A stretch of DNA of 64,000 bases from Lishizhenia tianjinensis (lineage in GTDB: Bacteria; Bacteroidota; Bacteroidia; Flavobacteriales_D; Crocinitomicaceae): the NCBI GenBank assembly GCA_945902115.1, contig CAMDLY010000005.1:1-64000 (forward strand), written 5' to 3'. Numbering within the stretch: the stretch's first letter is position 1; each line of letters begins with the position of its first letter. Of the stretch, positions 17,633 to 27,231 are shown piece after piece. The translations under genes were made by a program, and so were the position numbers. Below the pieces are notes generated by a model. The model made no database searches and was not told the DNA's origin. It saw nothing but the letters and a program-made list of their open reading frames with translations.

Positions 17633-18343
17633 ATGGAAAAATTAATTTTAAATACTTACAAAGACGCGTTAACGCATGTCATTTTTCCTAGGATGTGTGC
17701 TCACTGTGATGCCGAAATCGGACGGTTTGAGGATTTTCTTTGCCATGCCTGTTGGGAAAAAGTAGAGCCTACTTATTACGAGATGCTTAAAGAAAATACC
17801 GCCTTGGATAAGTTGTTTTATGCAAGAGTAAAGTTAAAAAGCAGCTATGCTCTTTTTCATTTTAGCGAAGGGAATCCTATTCAATCATTGCTGCATAACC
17901 TTAAATATAAACATAAAGAAAAAGTAGGTCTTTATTTAGGTAAATGCTTAGGGGTTAAAATAAAAGAAATGCACAAAGCGCCATATTTTGATGCTATAAT
18001 TCCAGTTCCTATTCATCCTAAAAAAGAGTTTCAAAGAGGTTACAACCAATGTGATTCCTTGTGTCGGGGTTTAGCAAATATTTTACAGATCCCTGTGGAT
18101 AAACATCTACTAATAAAAAACAAAAATACTGAAAGTCAAACCAAGAATAATAAATGGGCGCGATGGGAAAATACGCTGGGGAATTTCACTCTCAAGCAAC
18201 GGGACATGCCATACAAAAGTATTCTGATTGTGGACGATGTGATAACCACAGGGTCTACGCTTGAATCCTTGTGCACGTCCCTAACAAAAGAGCATCCTTC
18301 CTTGGAAATAAGTATTGCTAGTATTGCTTTTGCGGGAAGATGA
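17633..18343 (+). CDS. comF: ComF-family phosphoribosyltransferase-like protein
   Basis: 236 residues. The N terminus has two CxxC pairs (CAHCDAEIGRFEDFLCHACW), probably a zinc ribbon. The phosphoribosyltransferase fold follows with VPIHPKKEFQRGYNQ and the PRPP loop ILIVDDVITTGSTLES near residues 200-215. ComF proteins act in DNA uptake and in recombination-linked DNA handling; the family includes GntX. The gene overlaps the next by four bases (ATGA). The HhH protein (ComEA-like) is elsewhere in the window and on the other strand. Confidence 0.92.
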   Translation: MEKLILNTYKDALTHVIFPRMCAHCDAEIGRFEDFLCHACWEKVEPTYYEMLKENTALDKLFYARVKLKSSYALFHFSEGNPIQSLLHNLKYKHKEKVGLYLGKCLGVKIKEMHKAPYFDAIIPVPIHPKKEFQRGYNQCDSLCRGLANILQIPVDKHLLIKNKNTESQTKNNKWARWENTLGNFTLKQRDMPYKSILIVDDVITTGSTLESLCTSLTKEHPSLEISIASIAFAGR

Positions 18344-19377
18344 AAAAGAGTTACCTGATTATAGGAGCAGGGCTAGCCGGATTAACTATTGCCTATCAAC
18401 TAAAAAAAAGAGGTCAACAAGTATTATTGCTTGACAAAGGGGAAAACCACTCATCATCTATCGCTGCAGGAATCGTAAACCCTATGGTGTTTAGACGAAT
18501 GAATAAGTCTTGGAGGCTCGACGATTTTTTACCCTTTTCAGAGACTTTTTACAAGGAGTTAGAAAGCCTGCTAGAGGTATCTTTTTACCACCCAATTCCC
18601 ATTTTGAGATGCTTTTCATCTCTACAAGAAAAACAATGGTGGTTGGAGAAATCTGCCAAAAGAGAATATGAAGACTATTTACATGATTTTCAAAATGGGA
18701 ATACTGAACACCCCTTGCTTCATTGCGAGTTTGGAATGGGAAAAGTAAAGTCAGCTTATTGGATAAATACCTCTGTATTTGTAGAAAATTTTCAGAAATA
18801 TTTTTTAACAAACAACGAGTTACGCGTGCAGGAGTTTCATTCAGGAGATTTATTCCCTGCTGAAGCTCGCTACGAAGATAAAATATACGACGGAATTATA
18901 TTCTGTGCCGGACATGCTCAAAAATATTTACCCTATTTTCATCATTTACCCATTGAACAGACAAAGGGACAGGTTATGACCATACGCACCAACGAACTGT
19001 CTGAAACCGAATCCCTGAATCGCAAGTGTTTTGTGCTGCCCTTGGGGAAAAAACTATTCAAAGTAGGGGCAACTTACGAATGGAATAATCCAACATTACA
19101 CGCAACACCCGATGGACTTCACGACTTGCAAGATAAATTATCCCATCTATTCAAAGGGTCCTACGAATTAATTAAACAAGATGCTGGGATTAGGCCGACT
19201 GTAAAAGATCGCCGACCTCTACTTGGTCAATCGGATGAGTATAACCACCTTTACCTATTCAATGGCCTTGGAGCTAAGGGCTATATGATGGCTCCTCTTT
19301 TATCTTTAGAAATGGCTGAATTAATACTTGAGGGAAAAGAGCCCCCGATGGAATACAACATCAAACGTTTTTCATAG
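18340..19377 (+). CDS. FAD-dependent amino-acid oxidase/DadA-like oxidoreductase
   Basis: 345 residues. The dinucleotide-binding motif GAGLAGLTIAYQL begins at residue 8 and an acidic residue (LLDKG) caps the second strand, as for FAD. GIVNPM near residue 47 and GIRPTVKDRRPLLG plus NGLGAKGYMMAP near the C terminus match the DAO/GlcD-type (PF01266) oxidoreductases. It presumably oxidises an amine or amino acid. Its position in a comF-lepA cluster gives no hint about the substrate. Overlap with comF is four bases. Confidence 0.85.
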   Translation: MKKSYLIIGAGLAGLTIAYQLKKRGQQVLLLDKGENHSSSIAAGIVNPMVFRRMNKSWRLDDFLPFSETFYKELESLLEVSFYHPIPILRCFSSLQEKQWWLEKSAKREYEDYLHDFQNGNTEHPLLHCEFGMGKVKSAYWINTSVFVENFQKYFLTNNELRVQEFHSGDLFPAEARYEDKIYDGIIFCAGHAQKYLPYFHHLPIEQTKGQVMTIRTNELSETESLNRKCFVLPLGKKLFKVGATYEWNNPTLHATPDGLHDLQDKLSHLFKGSYELIKQDAGIRPTVKDRRPLLGQSDEYNHLYLFNGLGAKGYMMAPLLSLEMAELILEGKEPPMEYNIKRFS

Positions 19378-19408
19378 TCATGTAAGGTTAAAAGATTATG
19401 CAATTACG

Positions 19409-19416
19409 TATATTTG
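19409..19416 (+). promoter_or_regulatory. TATATTTG element before lepA
   Basis: A perfect TAnnTTTG motif ends at 19416, nine bases before the ATG at 19426. It overlaps the TTG used as start in the ORF track, which supports the downstream ATG. Confidence 0.45.
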
Positions 19417-19425
19417 CAACCTACT

Positions 19426-21222
19426 ATGAATCATATTCGAAATTTTTGCATTATCGCACACATCGACCACGGAAAAAGTACCCTGGCTGATCGTTTGCTA
19501 CAAGCTACTGGCACAATCTCAGACAGAGAAATGCAAAATCAAGCGTTGGATGACATGGATCTGGAAAGAGAACGGGGGATTACCATCAAAAGTCACGCGA
19601 TTCAGATGAACTACAAGCACGAAGGGCAAGACTATATATTGAATTTGATAGATACACCAGGACATGTAGATTTTTCCTACGAAGTGTCTCGTTCGATTGC
19701 CGCATGCGAAGGGGCCTTGCTCATTGTAGATGCCTCTCAAGGAATAGAAGCGCAGACAATTTCTAACCTATACCTTGCACTAGAGCACGATTTGGAGATA
19801 ATTCCAATACTCAATAAAATGGATTTACCCGGTGCTTTGCCGGAAGAAGTCTCTGACCAAATAGTTGACCTAATAGGTTGTGATTTCGCAGATATTATTC
19901 CCGCCTCTGGAAAAACAGGATTGGGGGTTGACCAAATATTAGAGGCCGTAATAAAAAGGATTCCCGCTCCAAAAGGCGATGAAAATGCCCCCTTACAAGC
20001 AATGATTTTTGATTCAGTTTTCAATCCATTTAGAGGGATAATTGCTTATTACAGGGTAAGAAATGGAGTTGTTAAAAAAGGACAAAAAGTTCGATTTTTT
20101 AATACCGGAAAAGACTATAATGCCGATGAAGTTGGTGTTTTAAAGATGGATCTTTTGCCAAAGAAAGAGGTGAGAGCTGGAGATGTAGGCTATATAATTT
20201 CTGGTATCAAGCAAGCAAATGAAGTTAAGGTTGGAGATACCATTACCGCCACAGAGAATCCATGTGAAAAAGCAATTAAAGGATTTGAAGATGTGAAGCC
20301 CATGGTATTTGCAGGAATTTATCCTGTAGACACCGAAGATTATGAGGAGCTGCGCTATTCTATGGAAAAACTACAGTTGAATGATTCGTCCTTGGTATTT
20401 GAACCGGAATCTTCTGCGGCACTTGGTTTTGGTTTTCGATGTGGGTTTTTAGGAATGCTACACATGGAAATCATTCAAGAGAGATTGGAACGCGAATTTA
20501 ACATGACGGTGATTACTACCGTTCCCAATGTTTCCTACAAGGCCTTCATGAAGAGAGATCCAGAAAAAGAATGTGTAGTGAACAATCCATCGGAGTTACC
20601 AGATCCAGGAGGTATTGATCGAATTGAAGAACCGTATATTAAAGCACAAGTAATTACCAAATCGGAATATGTTGGATCTATAATGACTTTGTGTATAGAG
20701 AAAAGAGGGGTGCTGAAGAATCAAATATACCTTACCCAAGATCGCGTGGAAATAACGTTTGAAATGCCTTTAGCGGAAATTGTTTTCGACTTCTATGACC
20801 GATTAAAAACCGTTTCGAGAGGTTATGCTTCGTTCGACTATTTTCCTATTGGGTACCAAGAATCTGATTTAGTAAAAATGGATTTGTTACTCAACGGAGA
20901 GCAAGTTGATGCCCTTTCTGCTCTTGTTCACAGAAGCAATGCATTTGACTTAGGTAAGAGAATTTGCATTAAATTACGGCAATTAATCCCGAGACAGCAA
21001 TTCGAAATTCCCATTCAAGCAGCTGTAGGAGCTAAGGTAATTGCCAGGGAAACAATAAAAGCATTAAGAAAAGATGTTACGGCAAAATGCTACGGGGGGG
21101 ATATCTCTCGTAAACGCAAATTACTAGAAAAACAAAAAGAAGGAAAGAAACGGATGCGTCAAGTAGGACGTGTAGAAGTACCACAAGAGGCTTTCTTGGC
21201 AGTCTTGAAATTAAACGATTAA
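19426..21222 (+). CDS. lepA: Elongation factor 4 (LepA)
   Basis: 598 residues from the ATG at 19426, the usual length. The GTPase domain shows G1 [10 protein letters not shown]3 DTPGHVDF and G4 NKMD. Domain II, the EF-G-like domains III and V, and the LepA-specific C-terminal domain follow, with the conserved [18 protein letters not shown] and GKKRMRQVG near the end. LepA is a ribosome-associated translational GTPase that remodels stalled or mistranslocated ribosomes. The ORF-track start at TTG 19414 would add four residues and would fall inside a promoter motif. Confidence 0.97.
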   Translation: MNHIRNFCIIAHIDHGKSTLADRLLQATGTISDREMQNQALDDMDLERERGITIKSHAIQMNYKHEGQDYILNLIDTPGHVDFSYEVSRSIAACEGALLIVDASQGIEAQTISNLYLALEHDLEIIPILNKMDLPGALPEEVSDQIVDLIGCDFADIIPASGKTGLGVDQILEAVIKRIPAPKGDENAPLQAMIFDSVFNPFRGIIAYYRVRNGVVKKGQKVRFFNTGKDYNADEVGVLKMDLLPKKEVRAGDVGYIISGIKQANEVKVGDTITATENPCEKAIKGFEDVKPMVFAGIYPVDTEDYEELRYSMEKLQLNDSSLVFEPESSAALGFGFRCGFLGMLHMEIIQERLEREFNMTVITTVPNVSYKAFMKRDPEKECVVNNPSELPDPGGIDRIEEPYIKAQVITKSEYVGSIMTLCIEKRGVLKNQIYLTQDRVEITFEMPLAEIVFDFYDRLKTVSRGYASFDYFPIGYQESDLVKMDLLLNGEQVDALSALVHRSNAFDLGKRICIKLRQLIPRQQFEIPIQAAVGAKVIARETIKALRKDVTAKCYGGDISRKRKLLEKQKEGKKRMRQVGRVEVPQEAFLAVLKLND

Positions 21223-21233
21223 ATTAACTTATT

Positions 21234-21671
21234 ATGAATTCATTTTTGACAAGTATGCACTCAGGATTACGATGGGTTGTTCTGTTATTATTAATTTTTT
21301 CTATCTTCAATGCAATTGTTAGGCGGAATACTTACGAAAAAAAGGATCGCTTATTGTACATGTTTACCATGGTCAGCATGCATATTCAATTGGTGATAGG
21401 TTTAATTTTATACTTTTTTATTTCAGAAAAAGTACAATTTGTTGAGGGATGGATGAAAGTTAAGCTTTACCGTTTCTACGGAATGGAGCACTTGGTCGGC
21501 ATGATACTGGCTATTGCTTTGGTAACAATTGGGCATATTTCATCTAAAAAACAAACTGAAGCAAAATCTAAACACAAGAGAATCCTAATTTGGTATACCA
21601 TAGGATTAATTTTGATACTCGCATTTATCCCTTGGCCATTTAGAGCAGGTCTTCTTGGAAACTGGTTTTAG
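21234..21671 (+). CDS. Four-helix cytochrome b-like membrane protein
   Basis: 145 residues with four transmembrane helices at about 10-28, 42-62, 80-98 and 115-132. Histidines lie at or next to the helices (MHSGLRW near residue 8, MVSMHIQL near 50, GMEHLVGMI near 84, TIGHIS near 100), which suits bis-His haem b ligation. It resembles proteins annotated in Bacteroidota as cytochrome B or hypothetical. It directly precedes a cytochrome c lipoprotein gene with only one base between stop and ATG, so the two probably form an electron-transfer pair. Donor and acceptor unknown. Confidence 0.65.
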   Translation: MNSFLTSMHSGLRWVVLLLLIFSIFNAIVRRNTYEKKDRLLYMFTMVSMHIQLVIGLILYFFISEKVQFVEGWMKVKLYRFYGMEHLVGMILAIALVTIGHISSKKQTEAKSKHKRILIWYTIGLILILAFIPWPFRAGLLGNWF

Positions 21672-21672
21672 T

Positions 21673-21996
21673 ATGCGCTTTACTTTGACCGCCTTTTTAC
21701 CTGCCATTTTATTCTTTTGTTCGTGTGGACAAAGTATAGAAGAAATTGAAAAATTACCTATCGACGAAAAGGGAAAAGCCTTATATGAAAATAATTGCGC
21801 CAGTTGCCATGGTGTCGATGGAAAAATGGGTAATTCCGGGGCGAAGGATTTGAGCGAATCCACATTAACTGATCAAGAAACCATAAATGCCATATTGTAC
21901 GGAAATGAAAAAGGTATGCCTCCATTTAAAGATCAACTTGGCTCAGAGGAAAATATCACTTTGTTGCTTGCCTATGTTAAATCTTTGAGAAAATAA
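21673..21996 (+). CDS. Class I cytochrome c lipoprotein
   Basis: 107 residues from the ATG at 21673; the ORF-track ATG at 21655 lies inside the upstream gene. The lipobox LFFCSC predicts a lipid anchor. The domain has CASCH for haem c, GAKDLSES, and YGNEKGMPPFKDQLG with the distal Met, then LLAYVKSLRK. This is a mono-haem, cytochrome c6/c551-like fold. It is linked to the cytochrome b-like gene upstream and its stop overlaps the hflX ATG by one base. Confidence 0.88.
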   Translation: MRFTLTAFLPAILFFCSCGQSIEEIEKLPIDEKGKALYENNCASCHGVDGKMGNSGAKDLSESTLTDQETINAILYGNEKGMPPFKDQLGSEENITLLLAYVKSLRK

Positions 21997-23183
21997 TGCA
22001 GGAACACGTAAACTTAGATACTGTGCAAGAATCGTGTGTACTGGTTGGAGTAATTACTTCTGAAATCAACGAGGATATTGCCAAGGAACACCTCGATGAA
22101 CTAGAGTTTCTTGCGGAAACTGCCGGGGCCATAACAGTGGCTAAATTTTTTCAAAAATTACCTTTTCCGAATCCACGCACTTATGTTGGGACCGGAAAAA
22201 CAGAGGAAATCCGTCAATATATTAAAGCCGAAAATATCGAAATGGTGATATTCGACGACGAATTATCACCTTCACAACTTCGCAACATTGAACGTGAACT
22301 TGAGTGCAAAGTGCTTGACCGCACCATTTTAATACTAGATATTTTCGCGAGCAGAGCAAGGACATATCATTCCAAAACACAAGTAGAGTTGGCCCAACAC
22401 CAATACATGTTGCCTCGTTTAACAAGGATGTGGACGCACTTAGAAAGACAAAAAGGGGGAATTGGAATGCGTGGGCCTGGAGAATCTCAAATAGAAACAG
22501 ATAGACGAATAATTCAACAACGTATTTCATTGATGAAAGAGCGTTTGAAAGAAATCGATAAACAAATGACTGTTCAGCGTAGCAATCGTGGGCAATTGGT
22601 GCGGGTCGCTTTAGTTGGTTACACCAACGTAGGAAAAAGCACTTTGATGAATTTACTTTCTAAATCTGATGTTTTTGCTGAAAATAAGTTATTTGCCACC
22701 CTCGATACAACCGTTCGCAAGGTAGTAATCGACAACCTGCCTTTATTACTCACTGATACGGTTGGATTCATTAGAAAACTACCACAGCAACTGATGGAGT
22801 CTTTTAAATCTACGCTTGACGAGGTGAGGGAGGCCGATTTGTTAGTGCATGTCTTAGATATTTCGCATCCTAACTTTGAAGACCATTATGCGGTAGTTGC
22901 TGAAACTCTCCACGAAATCGACAAAACGGAGAAACAAACTGTCATCGTTTTTAATAAAATTGACATCTATCGTCCTGAAACACTGGTAAATGAGGCAGAA
23001 GAAGATCTCACTTCACTTGAATCCTTGAAAAAATCATGGATGGCGCGAATGAACAATAAAACGAAATGCGTTTTTATCTCTGCCGAAAACAAAGAAAACA
23101 TAGACGAACTAAAGCAGGTGGTTTACGAGGAGGTAAAAGAAATTTTTAAAATCCGTTATCCTTATAATAACTTTCTTTACTGA
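21996..23183 (+). CDS. hflX: Ribosome-splitting GTPase HflX
   Basis: 395 residues. The HflX N-terminal domain (TYVGTGKTEEI, VIFDDELSPSQLRNIE, DRTILILDIFASRA) is followed by GGIGMRGPGESQIETDRR and a coiled helix. The GTPase domain has GYTNVGKST, DTVGFI and NKID. HflX binds 50S/70S ribosomes and rescues them under stress, and here it faces hpf, another ribosome-stress gene. The ATG overlaps the upstream stop (TAATG). The stop overlaps the convergent hpf stop region by seven bases. Confidence 0.95.
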   Translation: MQEHVNLDTVQESCVLVGVITSEINEDIAKEHLDELEFLAETAGAITVAKFFQKLPFPNPRTYVGTGKTEEIRQYIKAENIEMVIFDDELSPSQLRNIERELECKVLDRTILILDIFASRARTYHSKTQVELAQHQYMLPRLTRMWTHLERQKGGIGMRGPGESQIETDRRIIQQRISLMKERLKEIDKQMTVQRSNRGQLVRVALVGYTNVGKSTLMNLLSKSDVFAENKLFATLDTTVRKVVIDNLPLLLTDTVGFIRKLPQQLMESFKSTLDEVREADLLVHVLDISHPNFEDHYAVVAETLHEIDKTEKQTVIVFNKIDIYRPETLVNEAEEDLTSLESLKKSWMARMNNKTKCVFISAENKENIDELKQVVYEEVKEIFKIRYPYNNFLY

Positions 23184-23470
23184 CTTTTTTCTTTCTCTTT
23201 GATGATTTGCTTTTTCAGCGCATCAATTGTTTCGTCTACCGCTTCCTCAAAAGACTTACACTTCCTTTTCGCAAACAATTCCTTACCAGGCACTAGGAGT
23301 TTAATTTCAGTAATTTTATTCTCTTTTTCCCTGTCTTTATCTAAGCGCAGAAAAACCTCTGCTGAAATCACATGTTGATTGAATTGTTCTAATTTGTTTA
23401 ACTTGTCTGAGATAAAATCCAATAGTTTTTTGTCTGCTTTGAAATGAATAGAGTGCATTTGTATTTCCAT
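23177..23470 (-). CDS. hpf: Ribosome hibernation promoting factor, short form (HPF/YfiA family)
   Basis: 97 residues, the short form without the dimerising C-terminal extension of long HPF. The family pattern is visible: IQMHSIHFKADKKLLDFISDKLNKLEQF, alternating strand-helix, and KSFEEAVDETIDALKKQI. It binds the 30S subunit to stall idle ribosomes. It is the last gene of rpsU-xerC-hpf, with eight bases after xerC, and its end overlaps convergent hflX. Confidence 0.92.
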   Translation of the reverse strand: MEIQMHSIHFKADKKLLDFISDKLNKLEQFNQHVISAEVFLRLDKDREKENKITEIKLLVPGKELFAKRKCKSFEEAVDETIDALKKQIIKEKEKSQ

Positions 23471-23478
23471 AAGAACTC

Positions 23479-24348
23479 TTATTTATGGCCTCTGGGGTGC
23501 GCCTGTGAATAAATATTCGTTAATTGAGCAAACGAATTATGGGTATAGACCTGTGTTGCGGATAAATTTGCATGGCCCAATAAATCCTTCAAAGTTTCTA
23601 AGCCAGAACCTCTATTCAACATATGGGTTGCAAACGTATGACGCAGCACGTGAGGACTTTTTTTATCCAAACTCGTTACCACACTAAGGTAGTAATTTAT
23701 TTTCCTGTAAACAAAGGCAGGGTACATTTTATTTCCGTTCTTCAAAACCAATAAACAAGGAGTATCTCCGAGTGACTTATTTTTAATATACACAAACGAT
23801 TGTAACTTTTTAGTTAGTGTCGAGGATATAGGAATCAAACGTTCTTTATTTCTCTTTCCAAGAACCTTGATCCTTCCGTCAGCAATATCATTATCTTTTA
23901 ATTGAATCAATTCACTCAAACGAATTCCTGTTTGATAAAAAAGTTCAAACATTAATTCATCCCGCTTTCCCTCAAAATCGTCACTAAAAACCCCTTTTAA
24001 TCGTTCTGTTTTTAACTCACTTTCTTTAGCAAAAACAGGAAGTCTTTTTTCATTTTTGGGGCCTTGTATTTTTTGAATCGGGTTAATTTCAATCACTCCT
24101 TCTTTTCTTAACCACTTGTAAAAAGTTCTTAAACAAGCCAATTTTCTATTTACTGATTTATTTGAGATACCATTTTCGATAAGCGTTACCATCCAAGATC
24201 GGACATTTCGGTGTTTTACAGAGGCAATATCTAGTTGATTTTCCTCAAGAAATAGCTCAAATTGCAACAAGTCCTGATCATATGCAACTGTTGTATGATC
24301 GGAATATCGTTTTTCAAATGTTAAATACTGGATGAATTTATCGCGCAT
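23479..24348 (-). CDS. xerC: XerC/XerD-family tyrosine recombinase
   Basis: 289 residues. The N-terminal SAM-like core-binding domain (FIQYLTFEKRYSDHTTVAYDQDL) precedes the catalytic domain with the first Arg in TGIRLSEL, HVLRHTFATH (HxxR), LLGHANLSATQVYTH and the nucleophilic Tyr in VYTHNS. These are all residues needed for chromosome-dimer resolution at dif. The gene sits between rpsU and hpf, an arrangement common in Bacteroidota. Its ATG abuts the T tract of the rpsU terminator. Whether it is the XerC or XerD partner cannot be told here. Confidence 0.92.
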   Translation of the reverse strand: MRDKFIQYLTFEKRYSDHTTVAYDQDLLQFELFLEENQLDIASVKHRNVRSWMVTLIENGISNKSVNRKLACLRTFYKWLRKEGVIEINPIQKIQGPKNEKRLPVFAKESELKTERLKGVFSDDFEGKRDELMFELFYQTGIRLSELIQLKDNDIADGRIKVLGKRNKERLIPISSTLTKKLQSFVYIKNKSLGDTPCLLVLKNGNKMYPAFVYRKINYYLSVVTSLDKKSPHVLRHTFATHMLNRGSGLETLKDLLGHANLSATQVYTHNSFAQLTNIYSQAHPRGHK

Positions 24349-24351
24349 AAA

Positions 24352-24373
24352 AAAAGGAGCCTGAGCTCCTTTA
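24352..24373 (-). terminator. rpsU terminator abutting the xerC start
   Basis: On the minus strand AAAGGAGC TCAG GCTCCTTT is an eight-pair stem followed by seven T and then directly by the ATG of xerC. It should end most rpsU transcripts, with readthrough supplying xerC and hpf. Confidence 0.85.
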
Positions 24374-24396
24374 ACGAATTTTTTGTAACAAGGTTA

Positions 24397-24588
24397 CTAT
24401 AATTGTTCAGACTGCATTCGTTGTTTGTAGGCAGCTTTAATAACTTCTTGACGACGGACAATAGAAGGTTTCTCGAATTGCTTTCTGCTTCGTAATTGTT
24501 TCATTACGTTTGTTTTCTCGTACTTCTTCTTGTACTTCTTCAACGCCTTCTCGATATTTTCTCCTTCTTTAATCGGTATAATCAACAT
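24397..24588 (-). CDS. rpsU: 30S ribosomal protein S21
   Basis: 63 residues, normal for Bacteroidota S21. The start MLIIPIKEGENIEKALKKYKKKY, the basic middle RSRKQFEKPSIVRRQE and the A-x-x-K C-terminal part match the family. S21 sits at the platform of the 30S subunit near the anti-Shine-Dalgarno region of 16S rRNA. It has its own strong promoter (24621-24651) and terminator. It is followed by xerC and hpf. Confidence 0.95.
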   Translation of the reverse strand: MLIIPIKEGENIEKALKKYKKKYEKTNVMKQLRSRKQFEKPSIVRRQEVIKAAYKQRMQSEQL

Positions 24589-24620
24589 ATAATCTACTAT
24601 TTAAATTCAACTTTGAGTGG

Positions 24621-24651
24621 CAAAGATACAATATAATCCGCTAACTCACAA
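24621..24651 (-). promoter_or_regulatory. rpsU promoter
   Basis: The minus strand carries TATCTTTG at 24628-24621 and TTG at 24651-24649 with a 20-base spacer, a full match to the flavobacterial consensus. The leader would be about 27 bases. It begins just after the acyl-CoA dehydrogenase stop. Confidence 0.75.
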
Positions 24652-24654
24652 GAG

Positions 24655-25794
24655 TTACTTCAAAATTTCTCTTGATATCACCAATTTCTGTATTTCCGAG
24701 GTTCCTTCACCTATTGTCATCAATTTAGAGTCTCGAAGAAACTTCTCCGCGGGATACTCTTTGGTGTAACCATAACCTCCCATAATTTGAACTGCTTCGT
24801 TTCCACACCTCACCGCTACCTCTGAGGAATAATACTTAGCGAAGGCTCCGGCCTTTGTAACAGGAAGTTTTTTATTTTTTAAAAAGGCCGCTTGCATCGT
24901 GAGTAATTCAGCAGCTTCAATTTCTGTAGCCATATCAGCTAGCTTAAAACCAATTGCTTGGAAATGGGCAATTGGCTGACCAAATTGTTCCCTTTCTTTG
25001 GAATATTTCAAAGACGCTTCGTAAGCTCCTCTGGCTATTCCACAACTTAAACTTGCAATAGAAATTCTTCCACCATCAAGAATTTGCATAGCTTGACGGA
25101 AACCCGCACCAACCTCTCCGATTACATTTTCCTCTGGCACTCGCACATTGTCGAAAATCAACTCTGCAGTTTCACTTGCTCTAACACCTAATTTTTCTTT
25201 TATTTTCACAGCCGAGAATCCCGGAGTACCTTTTTCTATGATAAATGCTGTTATACCATTCGAATCTAGCAACTCTCCGGTTCTTATCAAGACCACTGAA
25301 ACATCACCCGATAAACCATGAGTAATCCAGTTTTTTGCTCCGTTAATTACCCATTCATTTCCCTCCTTAACAGCTGTAGTTTTCATACGCATAGCATCTG
25401 AACCCGTGTTCGGTTCTGTCAATCCCCATGCACCAATCCATTCACCGGAAGCCAACTTCGGTAGGTATTTTCTCTTTTGCTCTTCATTGCCGTGGTAATA
25501 AATATGCCCAGTACACAAAGAATTATGGGCTGCAACACTCAAACCAACTCCACCGCATACTTTTCCTAACTCCATCAAGGCAGTTGCATATTCGAAATAG
25601 GAAAATCCCGAGCCACCGTATTCTTCAGGAATAAAAATTCCGAGTAATCCTAGCTCCCCCATCTTCTTCATGGTTTCCACAGGAAAGTATTCTTCGTCAT
25701 CCCATTTTTTCATGTAGGGACGAATTTCTTTCTCTGCAAAATCACGCACCATTTGTGCAATCATCAATTGGTTCTCGTTAAGCTCAAAATTCAT
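24655..25794 (-). CDS. Acyl-CoA dehydrogenase
   Basis: 379 residues, full length. Signatures: [14 protein letters not shown] near residue 135 (FAD contact), an intact middle barrel, and [20 protein letters not shown] with IGEGTSEIQ at the C terminus. The catalytic Glu is expected just before or within the GEGT region. It oxidises acyl-CoA to enoyl-CoA in beta-oxidation or branched-chain amino-acid breakdown, passing electrons to ETF. Closest in appearance to short/branched-chain enzymes. It lies 11 bases after apt, so the two may share a transcript. Confidence 0.93.
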   Translation of the reverse strand: MNFELNENQLMIAQMVRDFAEKEIRPYMKKWDDEEYFPVETMKKMGELGLLGIFIPEEYGGSGFSYFEYATALMELGKVCGGVGLSVAAHNSLCTGHIYYHGNEEQKRKYLPKLASGEWIGAWGLTEPNTGSDAMRMKTTAVKEGNEWVINGAKNWITHGLSGDVSVVLIRTGELLDSNGITAFIIEKGTPGFSAVKIKEKLGVRASETAELIFDNVRVPEENVIGEVGAGFRQAMQILDGGRISIASLSCGIARGAYEASLKYSKEREQFGQPIAHFQAIGFKLADMATEIEAAELLTMQAAFLKNKKLPVTKAGAFAKYYSSEVAVRCGNEAVQIMGGYGYTKEYPAEKFLRDSKLMTIGEGTSEIQKLVISREILK

Positions 25795-25805
25795 TTAGAT
25801 TGTTT

Positions 25806-26336
25806 TTAAAAGCACGCTAAATTAACTATATTCGATGAAAACTTACTCAATTTTTCTTCTCCATTTAAAAAACTCAAGCTCACCAAAAAGTTAAATCCGG
25901 CTATTTGCCCCCCGCATTTCGTAACTAAGTTGGCAGCAGCCTCTGCAGAACCTCCTGTAGCAAGTAGGTCGTCGTGAATCAGAATTCTCTGACCAGGCTC
26001 TATGGCATCTTCGTGTAACTCTATGGCCGAAAACCCATACTCCAACTCGTAAGAAAAACTAACCTTTTTGTAGGGTAATTTCCCTTCTTTCCTGATGAGG
26101 ATGAATGGGACACCTAAACGCATCGCCAAGGGATAACCAAATAGAAACCCACGACTTTCTATTCCAGCAACACCATCTATTTGTTGGTTTTTATATAACT
26201 CCTCCAAATGGTCCAATATCTCGTTGGAGATAGATGGATTTAACATAATAGGCGAGATGTCCTTAAATAGAATCCCTGGTTTTGGGAAATCGGGAACATC
26301 TCTAATTACTGCTTTTAATTTTTCTTCTAAAGTCAT
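25806..26336 (-). CDS. apt: Adenine phosphoribosyltransferase
   Basis: 176 residues. FPKPGILFKDISP, GIESRGFLFGYPLA, FILIRKEGKLPY and the PRPP loop ILIHDDLLATGGSAEAA identify Apt. It salvages adenine to AMP using PRPP. The stop of the upstream HhH gene is one base before the ATG, and a TAACTTTG motif is four bases before it, so apt may have its own nearly leaderless promoter as well as readthrough. Confidence 0.95.
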   Translation of the reverse strand: MTLEEKLKAVIRDVPDFPKPGILFKDISPIMLNPSISNEILDHLEELYKNQQIDGVAGIESRGFLFGYPLAMRLGVPFILIRKEGKLPYKKVSFSYELEYGFSAIELHEDAIEPGQRILIHDDLLATGGSAEAAANLVTKCGGQIAGFNFLVSLSFLNGEEKLSKFSSNIVNLACF

Positions 26337-26337
26337 T

Positions 26338-27231
26338 TTACAAAGTTACGTAAGGAAGTATTTTCTTGTATGTTTTTTCATCGATTAATACCGATTCTTT
26401 TAATTCATTCAAGGATTTAAATGAGCCTCTTTGCAAACGCATTTTAACAATGGAATTGGATTGATTCCAATTCAAGTAAGGATGTGCATTTAACTCTTCC
26501 GTAGAACAAGAATTGACATTGATTTGATTGATAATTGATGGGTCTAATTTAATAAATGGTTTAATCGATTCAATTAATTCTGGAGTCATTTTGTAGACTT
26601 CTTGAAGTTGTTCCACTTGAATAAACCCTCCTAATTTAGTCCGATATTCGATGATTTTAGCAGAGAGATATGGCCCTATGCCCTTTAAGCGTTCAAGTTC
26701 TTCCTTAGAGGCGGCGTTAATTTCAAGCGCTTTAATTTCCTTTTTTGGCAATTGTTCTTTCGTATTTACAACAGGTGTGATGGGATCAACAATTGAGTAA
26801 ATAACAGAATCCTTTATGAGCAAAAATAATTGCTCAGGAATTACGAATATTTGTTTAAGTTGATCCTCGTTTTTGATGCCTCTGGAGGAAAATTTAATTA
26901 CCACATTTGATTGTTTTTCTGACAACCCCAGATACATCCATTGTGCTAATGAATATTGTGCAGGATCAAATTTTTGAGGAGGCAGTTTAAATCTTGACTT
27001 TTTTCCTTTATTTTCCTTCGATTTATTTGAAACAGCGTTCTTATGGCCTTCATGAAAAAATTCCATCTCTTCCGTAGTTAACTGTGATGAAATCGGAGGG
27101 TTAAGGCGTAACAAAATTCTCGGGATAAATACAAGCGCCAAACAACATATCACAAAAACATAAACACCTCTTCTCGCTCGCCGAGAGATATAAAATGGAG
27201 CCTCTTTGTTATTGGACGGTTTCGTCGTCAT
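26338..27231 (-). CDS. Membrane-anchored helix-hairpin-helix protein (ComEA-like repeats)
   Basis: 297 residues. One transmembrane helix near residues 22-42 (VYVFVICCLALVFIPRIL) is followed by a linker and three HhH-like units. The first (about 115-150) is degenerate. The second, EINAASKEELERLKGIGPYLSAKIIEYR, is a canonical DNA-binding HhH pair, and a third near VNSCSTEELNAHPY is weaker. It may bind DNA at the membrane, as ComEA does, though no secretion-competence operon is here. The 5' end overlaps the MetS-like ORF by 23 bases. Confidence 0.75.
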   Translation of the reverse strand: MTTKPSNNKEAPFYISRRARRGVYVFVICCLALVFIPRILLRLNPPISSQLTTEEMEFFHEGHKNAVSNKSKENKGKKSRFKLPPQKFDPAQYSLAQWMYLGLSEKQSNVVIKFSSRGIKNEDQLKQIFVIPEQLFLLIKDSVIYSIVDPITPVVNTKEQLPKKEIKALEINAASKEELERLKGIGPYLSAKIIEYRTKLGGFIQVEQLQEVYKMTPELIESIKPFIKLDPSIINQINVNSCSTEELNAHPYLNWNQSNSIVKMRLQRGSFKSLNELKESVLIDEKTYKKILPYVTL

